This document shows positions 1 to 5,831 of a stretch of DNA of 5,894 nt, piece by piece; within the stretch, counting starts at the first letter, position 1; each line of letters opens with the position of its first letter. The notes below the pieces were generated by a model that was not told where the DNA came from, did not search any database, and saw only the letters and a list, made by a program, of their open reading frames with translations. Source of the stretch: G020353115 sp964389685 (lineage in GTDB: Bacteria > Bacteroidota > Bacteroidia > Bacteroidales > VadinHA17); contig CAYMFM010000132.1 in NCBI GenBank assembly GCA_964389685.1, positions 1 through 5,894 on the forward strand. The letters run 5' to 3'. Made by a program: the position numbers and the translations under genes.

Positions 1-9
1 CTTTTAGCA

Positions 10-63
10 AAGGGGGACGAGTATAAATGAGGATGTACGTTCGTCCCCCTTGTTGAAGGGGGA
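10..63. repeat. G-rich inverted repeats with alternative pairings
   Basis: The arm aagggggacga (10-20) is a perfect reverse complement of tcgtccccctt (41-51), giving an 11-bp stem with a 20-nt loop. The same right arm can instead pair downstream: tccccctt (44-51) with aaggggga (56-63), an 8-bp stem closed by the tetraloop gttg. The two folds share bases 44-51 and exclude each other. No T-run follows on the plus strand, so this is not a standard intrinsic terminator. A similar C-run/G-run hairpin occurs at 5544-5562, which suggests a dispersed repeat type rather than a gene-specific switch (inference). Confidence 0.6.
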
Positions 64-96
64 TTGAAATCCAGGAATAAAAACCCAACGAAGATT

Positions 97-133
97 TAAA
101 TACTCGTCGCCCGAACTCAAGTCGAGCGACGAG
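97..133. repeat. Stem-loop, left copy of a shared 19-mer repeat
   Basis: The 19-mer taaatactcgtcgcccgaa at 97-115 recurs exactly at 5462-5480. Within it, ctcgtcgcccga (103-114) pairs with tcgagcgacgag (122-133): 11 of 12 positions pair, with one C/A mismatch (111/125), around a 7-nt loop. The right arm is also present at the second copy (11 of 12 identical), but there the loop is 29 nt long and has its own hairpins. Stem conservation with a changed loop is what a structured repeat element would show. Confidence 0.7.
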
Positions 134-138
134 GGAGC

Positions 139-173
139 AAGTCGTGCCCCGACTTAAGATCGGGGTACGACTT
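139..173. repeat. 14-bp stem-loop
   Basis: aagtcgtgccccga (139-152) pairs with tcggggtacgactt (160-173): 13 Watson-Crick pairs and one G-T/G-U pair (146/166), with a 7-nt loop cttaaga. It is one of the longest stems in the window. No T-tract follows on the plus strand, and on the minus strand the downstream side is not T-rich, so a terminator role is not supported. It begins only a few bases after the stem-loop at 103-133, so the two form a tandem pair of hairpins. Confidence 0.65.
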
Positions 174-197
174 TCCTACGGTTCCTGGCAACTTTTT

Positions 198-281
198 CAT
201 TCGGATCCTTTATTCGTGCATTCGTGGCTACATTTTTTTCATTCGGATCTTTTATTCGTGAATTGGTGACTATTTTTTAAT
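198..281. repeat. Tandem direct repeat, two copies of about 42 bp
   Basis: cattcggatc begins at 198 and again at 240, followed in both copies by a tttattcgtg core, an attNgtg block, cta and a T-run. The period is 42 bp with a handful of substitutions. A third degenerate stretch (tggcaactttttcattcgg, from about 186) suggests an older partial unit. The unit carries the direct words attcgtg and attcgtgg separated by one base. The end of the second copy, actattttttaat (269-281), is repeated exactly at 397-409, overlapping the stop codon of the cheR-type gene. No function is visible. Confidence 0.7.
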
Positions 282-319
282 TGTATAGGACGAACTTCAT
301 TACCGACTAAACGATACGG

Positions 320-371
320 GCCCTGTGAAATAGCGACAGAGTCGCTAATGCGTAGCATTATTTCACAGGGC
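320..371. repeat. Cloverleaf-like palindrome (perfect three-way junction)
   Basis: The outer arms gccctgtgaaat (320-331) and atttcacagggc (360-371) pair perfectly over 12 bp. All the enclosed sequence is used by two further perfect hairpins that abut one another: agcgac/gtcgct (332-337/341-346, loop aga) and aatgc/gcatt (347-351/355-359, loop gta). No base is unpaired at the junction. The element lies 26 bp beyond the stop of the minus-strand cheR-type gene, so in that transcript it could act as a 3' stabilising or end structure (inference). It lacks the U-run of an intrinsic terminator. It is bordered by near-identical direct words cttcattaccga (295-306) and cttcgttaccga (375-386). Confidence 0.85.
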
Positions 372-397
372 GGGCTTCGTTACCGAACACCGAAGCA

Positions 398-1234
398 CTA
401 TTTTTTAATATTGATCTGGTCGACTTTTTCAAAATGATCACTGTAAGGACCGATCATTGATTCATGAGCTCCGAGCACCAGGATCCCTTTATCGAATAAA
501 CAGTTCAGGAAATACTTAAACAGTTTGTTCTGCAAGGAAAAATTAAAATAGATGATAACATTCCTGCAGAGGATCAGGTCGAAATTCCCGATGGGAGGAT
601 CTTCCGGTGAAACCAGGTTATGCCATAAAAACAGGGGTTTTTTTAGCAGGAACTCTTTCATGGTGATGGTGTCCCTGATCTTGTCGATGGAGAAATAGTT
701 GGAATAGGGAACTTCTTTGAGTTGTTTTGATCCGGGGATTTCCTTAATCACTTTATCAAAGTTATCGAGGTAATTCAAATTGAACCGGTAGTTATAAACC
801 CCTCTTTTCGCAATTTCAAGCGCTTTCGAATTGATATCCGTACCAACAATCTCTGCTTTTTCAAACAGACCCAGTTCATTCAGCAGGATCATCATGGAAT
901 AGACCTCCTGACCGGTTGAGCAACCGGCATGCAAGATCCTCAACCGGTTACTGTTCCTGAATTTTGGAAGGATACTGTATCGCAGGGTTTGCCAGACAAC
1001 TGGATCACGGAACAATTCTGTCGTATTCACCGTTATCTCGTAGACGATTGATTCTCGAAACTCCGGATCACGCTTCATCAATTCCAGCAATGCCTGCAGC
1101 TCCAGGTTATGATCTACCAGGACCTTCGAGATTCTCCGCGTAAGTGATTTATAGGAATACTCGGTAAAATCGTAAAGGGATAATTCCTTCAGTGTGTTTA
1201 CAAAGGTTGATATATCTTCTTCCGTAAGGATCAT
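398..1234 (-). CDS. CheR-type SAM-dependent protein methyltransferase
   Basis: This 278-residue protein has the length and order of the CheR family (E. coli CheR is 286 aa), whose members methylate glutamates in chemoreceptor cytoplasmic domains using S-adenosylmethionine. Visible parts are: a helical N-terminal domain (about 1-75) with the cationic RRIS patch near 33; the NTTELFRD segment (70-77), matching the family's NxTxFFR with SAM-contacting Thr72 and Arg76; SAM motif I HAGCSTGQE (102-110); the acidic loop GTDIN (131-135, Asp133); FDLILCRNVIIYF (218-230) with Asn225 and Tyr229; and a C-terminal KGILVLGAHESM strand (249-260). Motif I reads STGQEVYS rather than STGEEPYS. No C-terminal receptor-docking or response-regulator domain is fused. 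The ATG shares its A with the upstream gene's TAA (TAATG), implying translational coupling. No cheB, receptor or kinase gene is nearby, so the substrate is unknown; adhesion, gliding or a non-chemotaxis signalling complex are alternatives to chemotaxis. Confidence 0.9.
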   Translation of the reverse strand: MILTEEDISTFVNTLKELSLYDFTEYSYKSLTRRISKVLVDHNLELQALLELMKRDPEFRESIVYEITVNTTELFRDPVVWQTLRYSILPKFRNSNRLRILHAGCSTGQEVYSMMILLNELGLFEKAEIVGTDINSKALEIAKRGVYNYRFNLNYLDNFDKVIKEIPGSKQLKEVPYSNYFSIDKIRDTITMKEFLLKKPLFLWHNLVSPEDPPIGNFDLILCRNVIIYFNFSLQNKLFKYFLNCLFDKGILVLGAHESMIGPYSDHFEKVDQINIKK

Positions 1235-2289
1235 TATTGTAATTCCAGGAGTACAGGCTGATGATCAGCATGCTCGAATGAAAGATCAACGGTTCGTACC
1301 GTGGAAAAGTTCAGGTTTGGTGATAAAAGAAAATAATCGAGGATCGTCAATGTAGAATGTTCCGGATCGTATGGTGTAGCGAGGTTTCGATTCGTTGGAA
1401 TAGATGGATAAAAGATCCATTTCCAGTCTCCCGGCATGAAATCAGCAGCAATGGCATTGAGTTGAAACCGTTCATAGGTAAGTTCAGCAGAGAATTCCCT
1501 GGGTGAGAATCCCGGAGGATTCTGATTCCAGTCGGCTCCCACAATGATGAAGTTCCCTTTCCCGTATTCATCAAGCAGGAATTGTTTCAGGTAGTCCATC
1601 TCCTGTGCTTTCAGATTGCCATCATCGAATGCTGAATTGTGAGAGTTGATTACCAGGAGTTCCTTGCCATTCGTCAGTGGGTAGCGATTTACCAGGAAAC
1701 AACGATCGAGCATAAAGAGATTGGTGGGCCAGGAATAATCTCCGGGGAAATTGTGCCTGACGGATGAAGCAGGGAGGTGTTTGCTCAAGGTTAACAGGCC
1801 TGAATTGACCATTCCCATGGGGGAAGTGGGCGGCAACGGAACAAATTTCACCCTGTAGTTCAGGGCAAAAAAGGGATGGTGATCCGGAAGGGCCAGGTTG
1901 AAGGTATCCACCTCATTGATCCGGTAGGTTCGTTTTGATTTTTGATCCACCTCCTGGAGCAGGATAAAATCACACGAATCATTATCCAGTAGGAACTGCC
2001 GGATAAATGAAAGATTTTTAAGGGTGGTCTCCCGGGATGTCCTGACCTGGGAACCACCATCATAGAAAAAATCCATATCCTTACTCAGTCCGCAATATCC
2101 GATATTCCATAACAGCAATGAAAGCTTGTTTGCCGAATCGATAGTGTCGGGTTGGTTCGATTCAAACAGGATCTCTTTTTCAGGTGGTTTGTAATCGGTG
2201 AGCATGGCATATACCAGGAAAAGACCAAACAAAACGATAATTATTACCAGCGCAAGGGCTATTTTTTTCACGATTTTCATGACAGTCAT
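1234..2289 (-). CDS. Membrane-anchored endonuclease/exonuclease/phosphatase-family hydrolase
   Basis: This 351-residue protein has a short basic N-terminus, one hydrophobic helix (about 8-29) and then a complete EEP-fold domain (about 55-351). Family motifs appear in order: WNIGY (61-65, Asn62), LLQEV (110-114, metal-binding Glu113), a NSGLLTLSKH strand (162-171), NSHNSAFD (215-222, His217), GADWNQNP (251-258, catalytic Asp253 and Asn255), ILDYFLLSP (316-324) and ADHQP (341-345, Asp342-His343 pair). All the expected active-site residues are therefore present, and it is predicted to be an active Mg-dependent phosphodiesterase or phosphatase. The family covers DNases, sphingomyelinases and inositol phosphatases, and the sequence does not decide which applies here. 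The anchor puts the domain outside the cytoplasmic membrane (inference), so an extracellular nucleic acid or phospholipid is plausible. An internal ATG at codon 4 (2278-2280) is an alternative start before the same helix. It is the first gene of a two-gene operon with the cheR-type gene. Confidence 0.88.
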   Translation of the reverse strand: MTVMKIVKKIALALVIIIVLFGLFLVYAMLTDYKPPEKEILFESNQPDTIDSANKLSLLLWNIGYCGLSKDMDFFYDGGSQVRTSRETTLKNLSFIRQFLLDNDSCDFILLQEVDQKSKRTYRINEVDTFNLALPDHHPFFALNYRVKFVPLPPTSPMGMVNSGLLTLSKHLPASSVRHNFPGDYSWPTNLFMLDRCFLVNRYPLTNGKELLVINSHNSAFDDGNLKAQEMDYLKQFLLDEYGKGNFIIVGADWNQNPPGFSPREFSAELTYERFQLNAIAADFMPGDWKWIFYPSIPTNRNLATPYDPEHSTLTILDYFLLSPNLNFSTVRTVDLSFEHADHQPVLLELQ

Positions 2290-2417
2290 AAATGAGTTGA
2301 AACTAAACGAATATAGCGATTTTCACTTGTTTATCCTACAGCAAAAAAGAACCGGGATTATTTTGTGTGGTTGTTAATAATAAATATCTTTGAAACCGAC
2401 CCTATACCTGTTCTAAC
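2290..2417. other. Divergent intergenic spacer
   Basis: This 128-bp AT-rich spacer separates the minus-strand hydrolase-cheR pair from plus-strand purQ. It holds a good plus-strand promoter (separate entry). For the minus strand the best -7-like word I found is TATATTCG (plus coordinates 2308-2315), one mismatch from TAnnTTTG, but the nearest CAAA (TTTG on the minus strand) is 26 bp away, so I do not call it a promoter. No Shine-Dalgarno sequence is evident before either start. Confidence 0.6.
2362..2392 (+). promoter_or_regulatory. Bacteroidota-type sigma promoter for purQ
   Basis: TTTG at 2362-2365 and TATCTTTG at 2385-2392 match the -33 (TTTG) and -7 (TAnnTTTG) boxes of the primary sigma factor of Bacteroidota, with the expected 19-bp spacing. 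Transcription would start around 2397-2400, leaving a 5' leader of only about 20 nt before the ATG at 2418. There is no room for a riboswitch such as a purine aptamer, so any purine control would have to act at the promoter or elsewhere. Confidence 0.7.
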
Positions 2418-3115
2418 ATGAAATTTGGCGTAGTCATATTCCCCGGTTCCAACTGCGATCATGATATGATCTATGTTTTACGGGAGATTATGGAACAGGA
2501 GGTTTTTGAGCTATGGCATAAGGACAAGGACCTTCAGGGTGTGGAAGTCATTGTTCTTCCCGGGGGATTTTCGTATGGTGATTATTTACGGTCCGGTGCC
2601 ATTGCCAGGTATTCGCCCATCATGGAAAGCGTAATAGAATTTGCTAACAGGGGAGGATATGTCTTCGGTGTGTGTAACGGATTTCAGATTTTGTGTGAAG
2701 CCGGGTTGCTGCCCGGAGCCCTGCTCCATAATGTGGGGCAAAAATTCATAGCAAAAAACATCTACATCATTCCCGATAATAACTCCTGCGCGGTAAATTC
2801 GATCCTGGATAGGACAAAACCGCTTAAAATACCGATCGCACATGGCGAAGGGAGGTTTTATGCTCCGGAAAAAGACCTGATCGACATGAGGCACAATGAT
2901 CAGATCATGTTCCGTTATTGCAATGATCAGGGTATAGTAACAGAAGAAGCAAACCCAAACGGATCGGTTGAAAATATTGCCGGAGTGTGCAACACTGCAA
3001 GGAATGTCTTTGGCATGATGCCCCATCCGGAACGGGCGGCTGATGATGAGCTGGGGAATACCGATGGCAGGGTGATTTTCGAATCCATTATCCGGCTGCT
3101 CCAGGAGAAAAAAAT
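2418..3115 (+). CDS. purQ: Phosphoribosylformylglycinamidine synthase, glutaminase subunit PurQ (3' end lost in gap)
   Basis: This class I glutamine amidotransferase releases ammonia from glutamine for conversion of FGAR to FGAM, the fourth step of de novo purine synthesis, in the cytoplasm. The sequence gives 232 codons before the N-run, close to the roughly 227 aa of small PurQ proteins, so the gene is probably only a few codons short of its stop. Visible signatures are: N-terminal FGVVIFPGSNCDHD (3-16); the LPGGFSYGDYLRSGAIA block (47-63) forming the oxyanion region; nucleophile Cys86 in GVCNGFQ (84-90); AHGEGRFY (141-148); and the catalytic pair His203/Glu205 in MPHPERA (201-207). It is a stand-alone PurQ rather than the fused long PurL, so separate purL and purS partners should exist elsewhere (family knowledge). 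The ATG is favoured because it directly precedes the conserved first strand and sits just after the promoter. Any reading frame continued through the Ns is artificial. Confidence 0.95.
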
Positions 3116-3215
3116 NNNNNNNNNNNNNNNNNNNNNNNNNNNNNNNNNNNNNNNNNNNNNNNNNNNNNNNNNNNNNNNNNNNNNNNNNNNNNNNNNNNNN
3201 NNNNNNNNNNNNNNN
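3116..3215. other. Assembly gap of 100 N
   Basis: Exactly 100 consecutive N separate the end of purQ from the leader of the aminopeptidase gene. A round 100 is a common placeholder for a scaffold join of unknown length, so the true distance may be different. The purQ stop codon and possibly the aminopeptidase promoter fall inside it. Confidence 0.98.
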
Positions 3216-3268
3216 GGTGAGTAGTTGATACTTTTTCCTTACCTTTATCCATAGTTAACCGCGAATTG

Positions 3269-5380
3269 ATGATGAAATTCAGAAATACACTTTTTTTGAT
3301 TCTTCCATTCCTGATTGCTGTTATGGTAATCGTTTCTGCACAGGAACGACCTTTGATGAAACGAAACGATTATCCGAACAGCCGGATCGATACGTTTGAT
3401 GTCGTACATTATTCCATTAATCTGACGGAAGTCGATTTTCTTAAAAAAACCATAAAAGGTTTTACCGACCTTCAAGTTGTATTAAAAAAGGATGGTATTG
3501 ATACCATTATGCTCGATCTGATCGATCTGGTGGTTGATTCGATATGGGTGGATGAAATCGGCATTGGTTCGTACCGGTATGATAAACGATGGATTAAAAT
3601 TCCGCTTCCTTTTCGCTACGACAAAGGTACATCGGTACAGGTTTCGGTATTTTATCATGGAAAGCCTGCAATCGATCCTGCTTGGGGAGGTTTCTATTTT
3701 TCAGGAAGAACAGCCTACAATATGGGAGTGGCAATGCAATCCTTTCCACACAACTTTGGCAGAGCGTGGTATCCCTGCGTGGATAATTTTATCGATAAAG
3801 CCACGTATGACTATTTCATTACGGTTGATAAAGATCTGACCGCGGTCTGTTCCGGAGTACTGGAGGAAACCTTCCGGAATGATGATGGAACAAATACATT
3901 CTTCTGGAGTATGAAACAGGAAATCCCAACTTATTTAAGTTCCGTTGCCATCTCTGATTATATAGCCATTCATGATACCATCGGAGGCGTGTTGCAGCCA
4001 ATACCCTCTTCCATCTATGTTTCTCCCCCGGATAGCCTGAAGGGAGTTAATTCATTTAAAAACCTGCCAAAGTATATCGCCCATTTCGAAGAGCTGTTCG
4101 GTCCTTACCGTTGGGACAGGATTGGATTTGTTACTGTGCCATTTCAGGGCGGCGCCATGGAGCACGCCTCCAATATTGCGGTAAGTCAACGATCGGTGGA
4201 CGGAACCCTGAGATCGGAAATGTTATTTGTTCATGAATTAGCCCATAGCTGGTTTGGTAACCTGGTAACCTGCCAGAGGGCTGAAGATATGTGGCTTAAT
4301 GAGGGGTGGGCCAGTTATGCTGAAGCACTTTTTATTGAACGGGAACATGGGATCAGTCGCTTTAAGGAGTATGTCCGGAGTAACCATGAAAGGGTGTTGA
4401 GGACCATACATATACGGGATGAGGGTTATTTTCCGGTTGCCGGAGTTCCTCACAACCTCACCTATAGTGGTACTGTATATAACAAGGGAGCAAGTGTTGC
4501 GCATACGTTGCGCGGCTACCTTGGTGATGAGCTGTTTTTTCAGGGGCTGAAGGAGTATTTTAATCAATACAGGTACAGGGATATATCATCAGCCGGATTC
4601 AGAGATTTTCTGGGTTATAGTACCGAAACCGATCTGACCGATTTTTTTAATTCATGGGTCTTTTCTCCCGGATTTCCACATTTTTCAGTTGATTCATTCA
4701 ATGTAAACCAAACTGCTGCAGGATATGATGTACGGCTTTTTCTCCGGCAAAAACTGAAAGGAACGGATGCATTCTCTTTTTCCAACCGGGTTGAGGTCAC
4801 GTTTATGGATAACACCTGGCATTCACATACTGCAACAATCGATTTTTCGGGAGAGCGTTCGGGAAAAAGTCTGTTAATCCCTTTTCTTCCTTCGGTGGTT
4901 ATGGTGGACCCTGAAGAGAAGGTTGCTGATGCCACAACGGATAATTACCTGGTTATCAATGCAGTCGGAGAGTATGCGTTCGATGCTACCTATTGTGTTG
5001 TTCAGGTAGATGAAGTTACCGATTCTGTTCTTCTCCGGGTTATTCATAACTGGGTTGCTCCGGATGATTTCAGGCAGAATAGAGAGAATCTGGTTATTTC
5101 CAAATCAAGGTACTGGACAATTGAGGGTGTCTTTCCCGGATCATTTGCTGCAAGGGGTTCATTTTTTTATAATACAGCAACTTCGAATCGTTCAGGATGG
5201 CTTGATCCCGACCTGGAAATCCATTCAAAAGACGACCTGATCCTGTGTTACCGGGAGGGGTCGGCTGCTGATTGGGAGATTTGTGATTATTCAGTTGATG
5301 GAGATAACATTTCGGGTGAAATCAGGGTCAACAACCTCCTTCCCGGTGAATATGCGGTAGGGCATTACCTCCTCAAATGA
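3269..5380 (+). CDS. Secreted M1-family zinc aminopeptidase
   Basis: This 703-residue exported metallopeptidase is predicted to remove N-terminal amino acids from peptides. A Sec signal peptide is clear: basic residues Lys3/Arg5, hydrophobic core 8-22, and cleavage after Val-Ser-Ala (22-24). Gln25 follows, so it is not a lipoprotein. An N-terminal beta saddle domain (about 40-230) leads to the thermolysin-like catalytic domain (about 240-465) with GGAMEH (294-299, the GxMEN exopeptidase motif with His for Asn), the zinc site HELAH (322-326) plus Glu345 in NEG (the correct HExxH-18-E spacing), and the transition-state Tyr404 in VYNKG. The C-terminal 230 residues look like beta-rich modules. 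They replace the long helical domain of E. coli PepN (870 aa), and no clear type IX secretion signal is seen, so a periplasmic site is likeliest. Tandem ATGs at 3269 and 3272 are equally good starts; a TTG at 3266 is less likely. No Shine-Dalgarno sequence is visible. Its promoter may lie in the gap. Confidence 0.93.
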   Translation: MMKFRNTLFLILPFLIAVMVIVSAQERPLMKRNDYPNSRIDTFDVVHYSINLTEVDFLKKTIKGFTDLQVVLKKDGIDTIMLDLIDLVVDSIWVDEIGIGSYRYDKRWIKIPLPFRYDKGTSVQVSVFYHGKPAIDPAWGGFYFSGRTAYNMGVAMQSFPHNFGRAWYPCVDNFIDKATYDYFITVDKDLTAVCSGVLEETFRNDDGTNTFFWSMKQEIPTYLSSVAISDYIAIHDTIGGVLQPIPSSIYVSPPDSLKGVNSFKNLPKYIAHFEELFGPYRWDRIGFVTVPFQGGAMEHASNIAVSQRSVDGTLRSEMLFVHELAHSWFGNLVTCQRAEDMWLNEGWASYAEALFIEREHGISRFKEYVRSNHERVLRTIHIRDEGYFPVAGVPHNLTYSGTVYNKGASVAHTLRGYLGDELFFQGLKEYFNQYRYRDISSAGFRDFLGYSTETDLTDFFNSWVFSPGFPHFSVDSFNVNQTAAGYDVRLFLRQKLKGTDAFSFSNRVEVTFMDNTWHSHTATIDFSGERSGKSLLIPFLPSVVMVDPEEKVADATTDNYLVINAVGEYAFDATYCVVQVDEVTDSVLLRVIHNWVAPDDFRQNRENLVISKSRYWTIEGVFPGSFAARGSFFYNTATSNRSGWLDPDLEIHSKDDLILCYREGSAADWEICDYSVDGDNISGEIRVNNLLPGEYAVGHYLLK

Positions 5381-5461
5381 CATCTTAATAATTTATATTC
5401 AATTGACTCACCGGTTGACTTGGAAGGGGATCATTCCAAAGGATCAGAAAGTCTATTGCAC

Positions 5462-5520
5462 TAAATACTCGTCGCCCGAATTTTCGCGCAGCGATTCCTA
5501 TGGAACAATCGAACGACGAG
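5462..5520. repeat. Branched stem element, right copy of the shared 19-mer repeat
   Basis: taaatactcgtcgcccgaa (5462-5480) repeats 97-115 exactly and in the same orientation. ctcgtcgcccga (5468-5479) pairs with tcgaacgacgag (5509-5520) at 10 of 12 positions, with two adjacent C/A mismatches. Inside lie two abutting small hairpins with 3-nt loops: tcgc/gcga (5484-5487/5491-5494, loop gca) and ttcc/ggaa (5495-5498/5502-5505, loop tat). The overall plan, one outer stem enclosing two touching hairpins, resembles the element at 320-371, though their sequences differ. Confidence 0.65.
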
Positions 5521-5543
5521 ATAGAATAGATATGTATACTATA

Positions 5544-5562
5544 TCCCCCTCCCGGAGGGGGA
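5544..5562. repeat. C-run/G-run hairpin
   Basis: tccccctc (5544-5551) and gaggggga (5555-5562) form a perfect 8-bp GC-rich stem with a 3-nt loop ccg. The design matches the tccccctt/aaggggga hairpin at 44-63 in the left flank. There is no following T-run. Further G-runs at about 5670-5686 could compete for the C-rich arm. Confidence 0.65.
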
Positions 5563-5572
5563 AAGGTCCACA

Positions 5573-5670
5573 CTTCGCCCGACGTAGTCGGCTTCCACCT
5601 TCGTTACAGCCTTCACCAAGGTTCCGGCTGTCGAAGAAAACTTCGGCGGGTATATCGTCCGACGAAGCCG
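5573..5670. repeat. Multi-stem imperfect palindrome
   Basis: Long-range arms cggcttc (5589-5595) and gaagccg (5664-5670) pair perfectly. An alternative outer pairing joins cttcgcccgacg (5573-5584) to cgtccgacgaag (5656-5667) at 10 of 12 positions. Between them lie cagcc/ggctg (5607-5611/5626-5630) and cgaag/cttcg (5632-5636/5641-5645, loop aaaa). The whole block looks like a structured repeat of about 100 nt. The word cttcgttac within it (5599-5607) is also found at 375-383. Confidence 0.5.
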
Positions 5671-5785
5671 GGGGACCAGGGGGAGGAATTTTGGTTTGAT
5701 GAACATCTGGCAAATGTGCGGTCCATGCAGCATTTTCCCGTCGTATAACATCGCAGTTGGCCCGTTTTACCAGGTATCCTGCCAA

Positions 5786-5826
5786 CCCGGGGCTTTCCAT
5801 GCTTTCGCATGGACGCCCCGGGCTAC
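5786..5826 (-). repeat. REP-like bulged hairpin with flanking GTAG
   Basis: cccggggc (5786-5793) pairs with gccccggg (5815-5822). Inside it tccatgc (5796-5802) pairs with gcatgga (5807-5813) around the tetraloop tttc. The two helices are separated by an asymmetric bulge (tt on one side, c on the other). Read on the minus strand, the tetranucleotide GTAG (plus 5823-5826) sits directly 5' of the stem foot. A GTAG-type tetranucleotide beside a bulged hairpin is the layout of enterobacterial REP sequences recognised by REP-associated Y1 transposases. Assigning this copy to that class is inference. Confidence 0.6.
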
Positions 5827-5831
5827 CAACA

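Larger units (their letters stand above)
1..397. other. Gene-free, repeat-dense left flank
   Basis: No credible coding region was found on either strand. The stretch is almost filled by inverted and direct repeats, listed separately: G-rich alternative hairpins (10-63), a stem-loop whose left arm recurs in the right flank (97-133), a 14-bp stem-loop (139-173), a 42-bp-period tandem repeat (198-281) and a cloverleaf-like palindrome (320-371). It lies downstream of the minus-strand cheR-type gene and so forms its 3' region. What lies beyond position 1 is unknown. Confidence 0.75.

Noticed and set aside
198..281. CRISPR array.
   Set aside because: There are only two diverged units in direct tandem with no unique spacers between conserved repeats, and no cas gene is present.
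320..371. tRNA or other known structured RNA from its cloverleaf shape.
   Set aside because: It has only two inner hairpins with 3-nt loops, and no anticodon arm, CCA region or T-loop consensus.
374..407. Plus-strand intrinsic terminator (gcttcg/cgaagc at 374-379/391-396 followed by T6 at 401-406).
   Set aside because: It has a hairpin and a T-run, but the loop is 11 nt, the stem only 6 bp, there is no plus-strand gene upstream, and it overlaps the end of the minus-strand CDS.
2308..2345. Minus-strand promoter for the hydrolase-cheR pair (TATATTCG with an upstream TTTG).
   Set aside because: The -7 word has a mismatch and the spacing is 26 bp, outside the usual 19-21.
3116..3224. Extension of the purQ reading frame through the Ns to a TAG at 3222-3224.
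   Set aside because: The N-run is a placeholder of unknown real length, so the frame after it is meaningless. PurQ is already full-sized before the gap.
3229..3247. Possible -7 boxes for the aminopeptidase (TACTTTTT or TACCTTTA).
   Set aside because: For the first, the matching -33 position falls in the N-run; for the second, no TTTG is found at proper spacing. Neither can be supported.
3266..3268. TTG as start codon of the aminopeptidase.
   Set aside because: Two ATG codons follow immediately (3269 and 3272) and give the same signal peptide, so ATG is preferred.
5420..5439. Terminator of the aminopeptidase gene.
   Set aside because: The stem is only 6 bp with an 8-nt loop, and no T-run follows.
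5498..5800. Minus-strand frames of 65-100 codons in the right flank as a hypothetical or GIY-YIG-type protein.
   Set aside because: The translations run through palindrome arms, lack any recognisable motif (no GIY...YIG core), are Pro/Arg/Gly/Ser-rich, and have no promoter or plausible start context.
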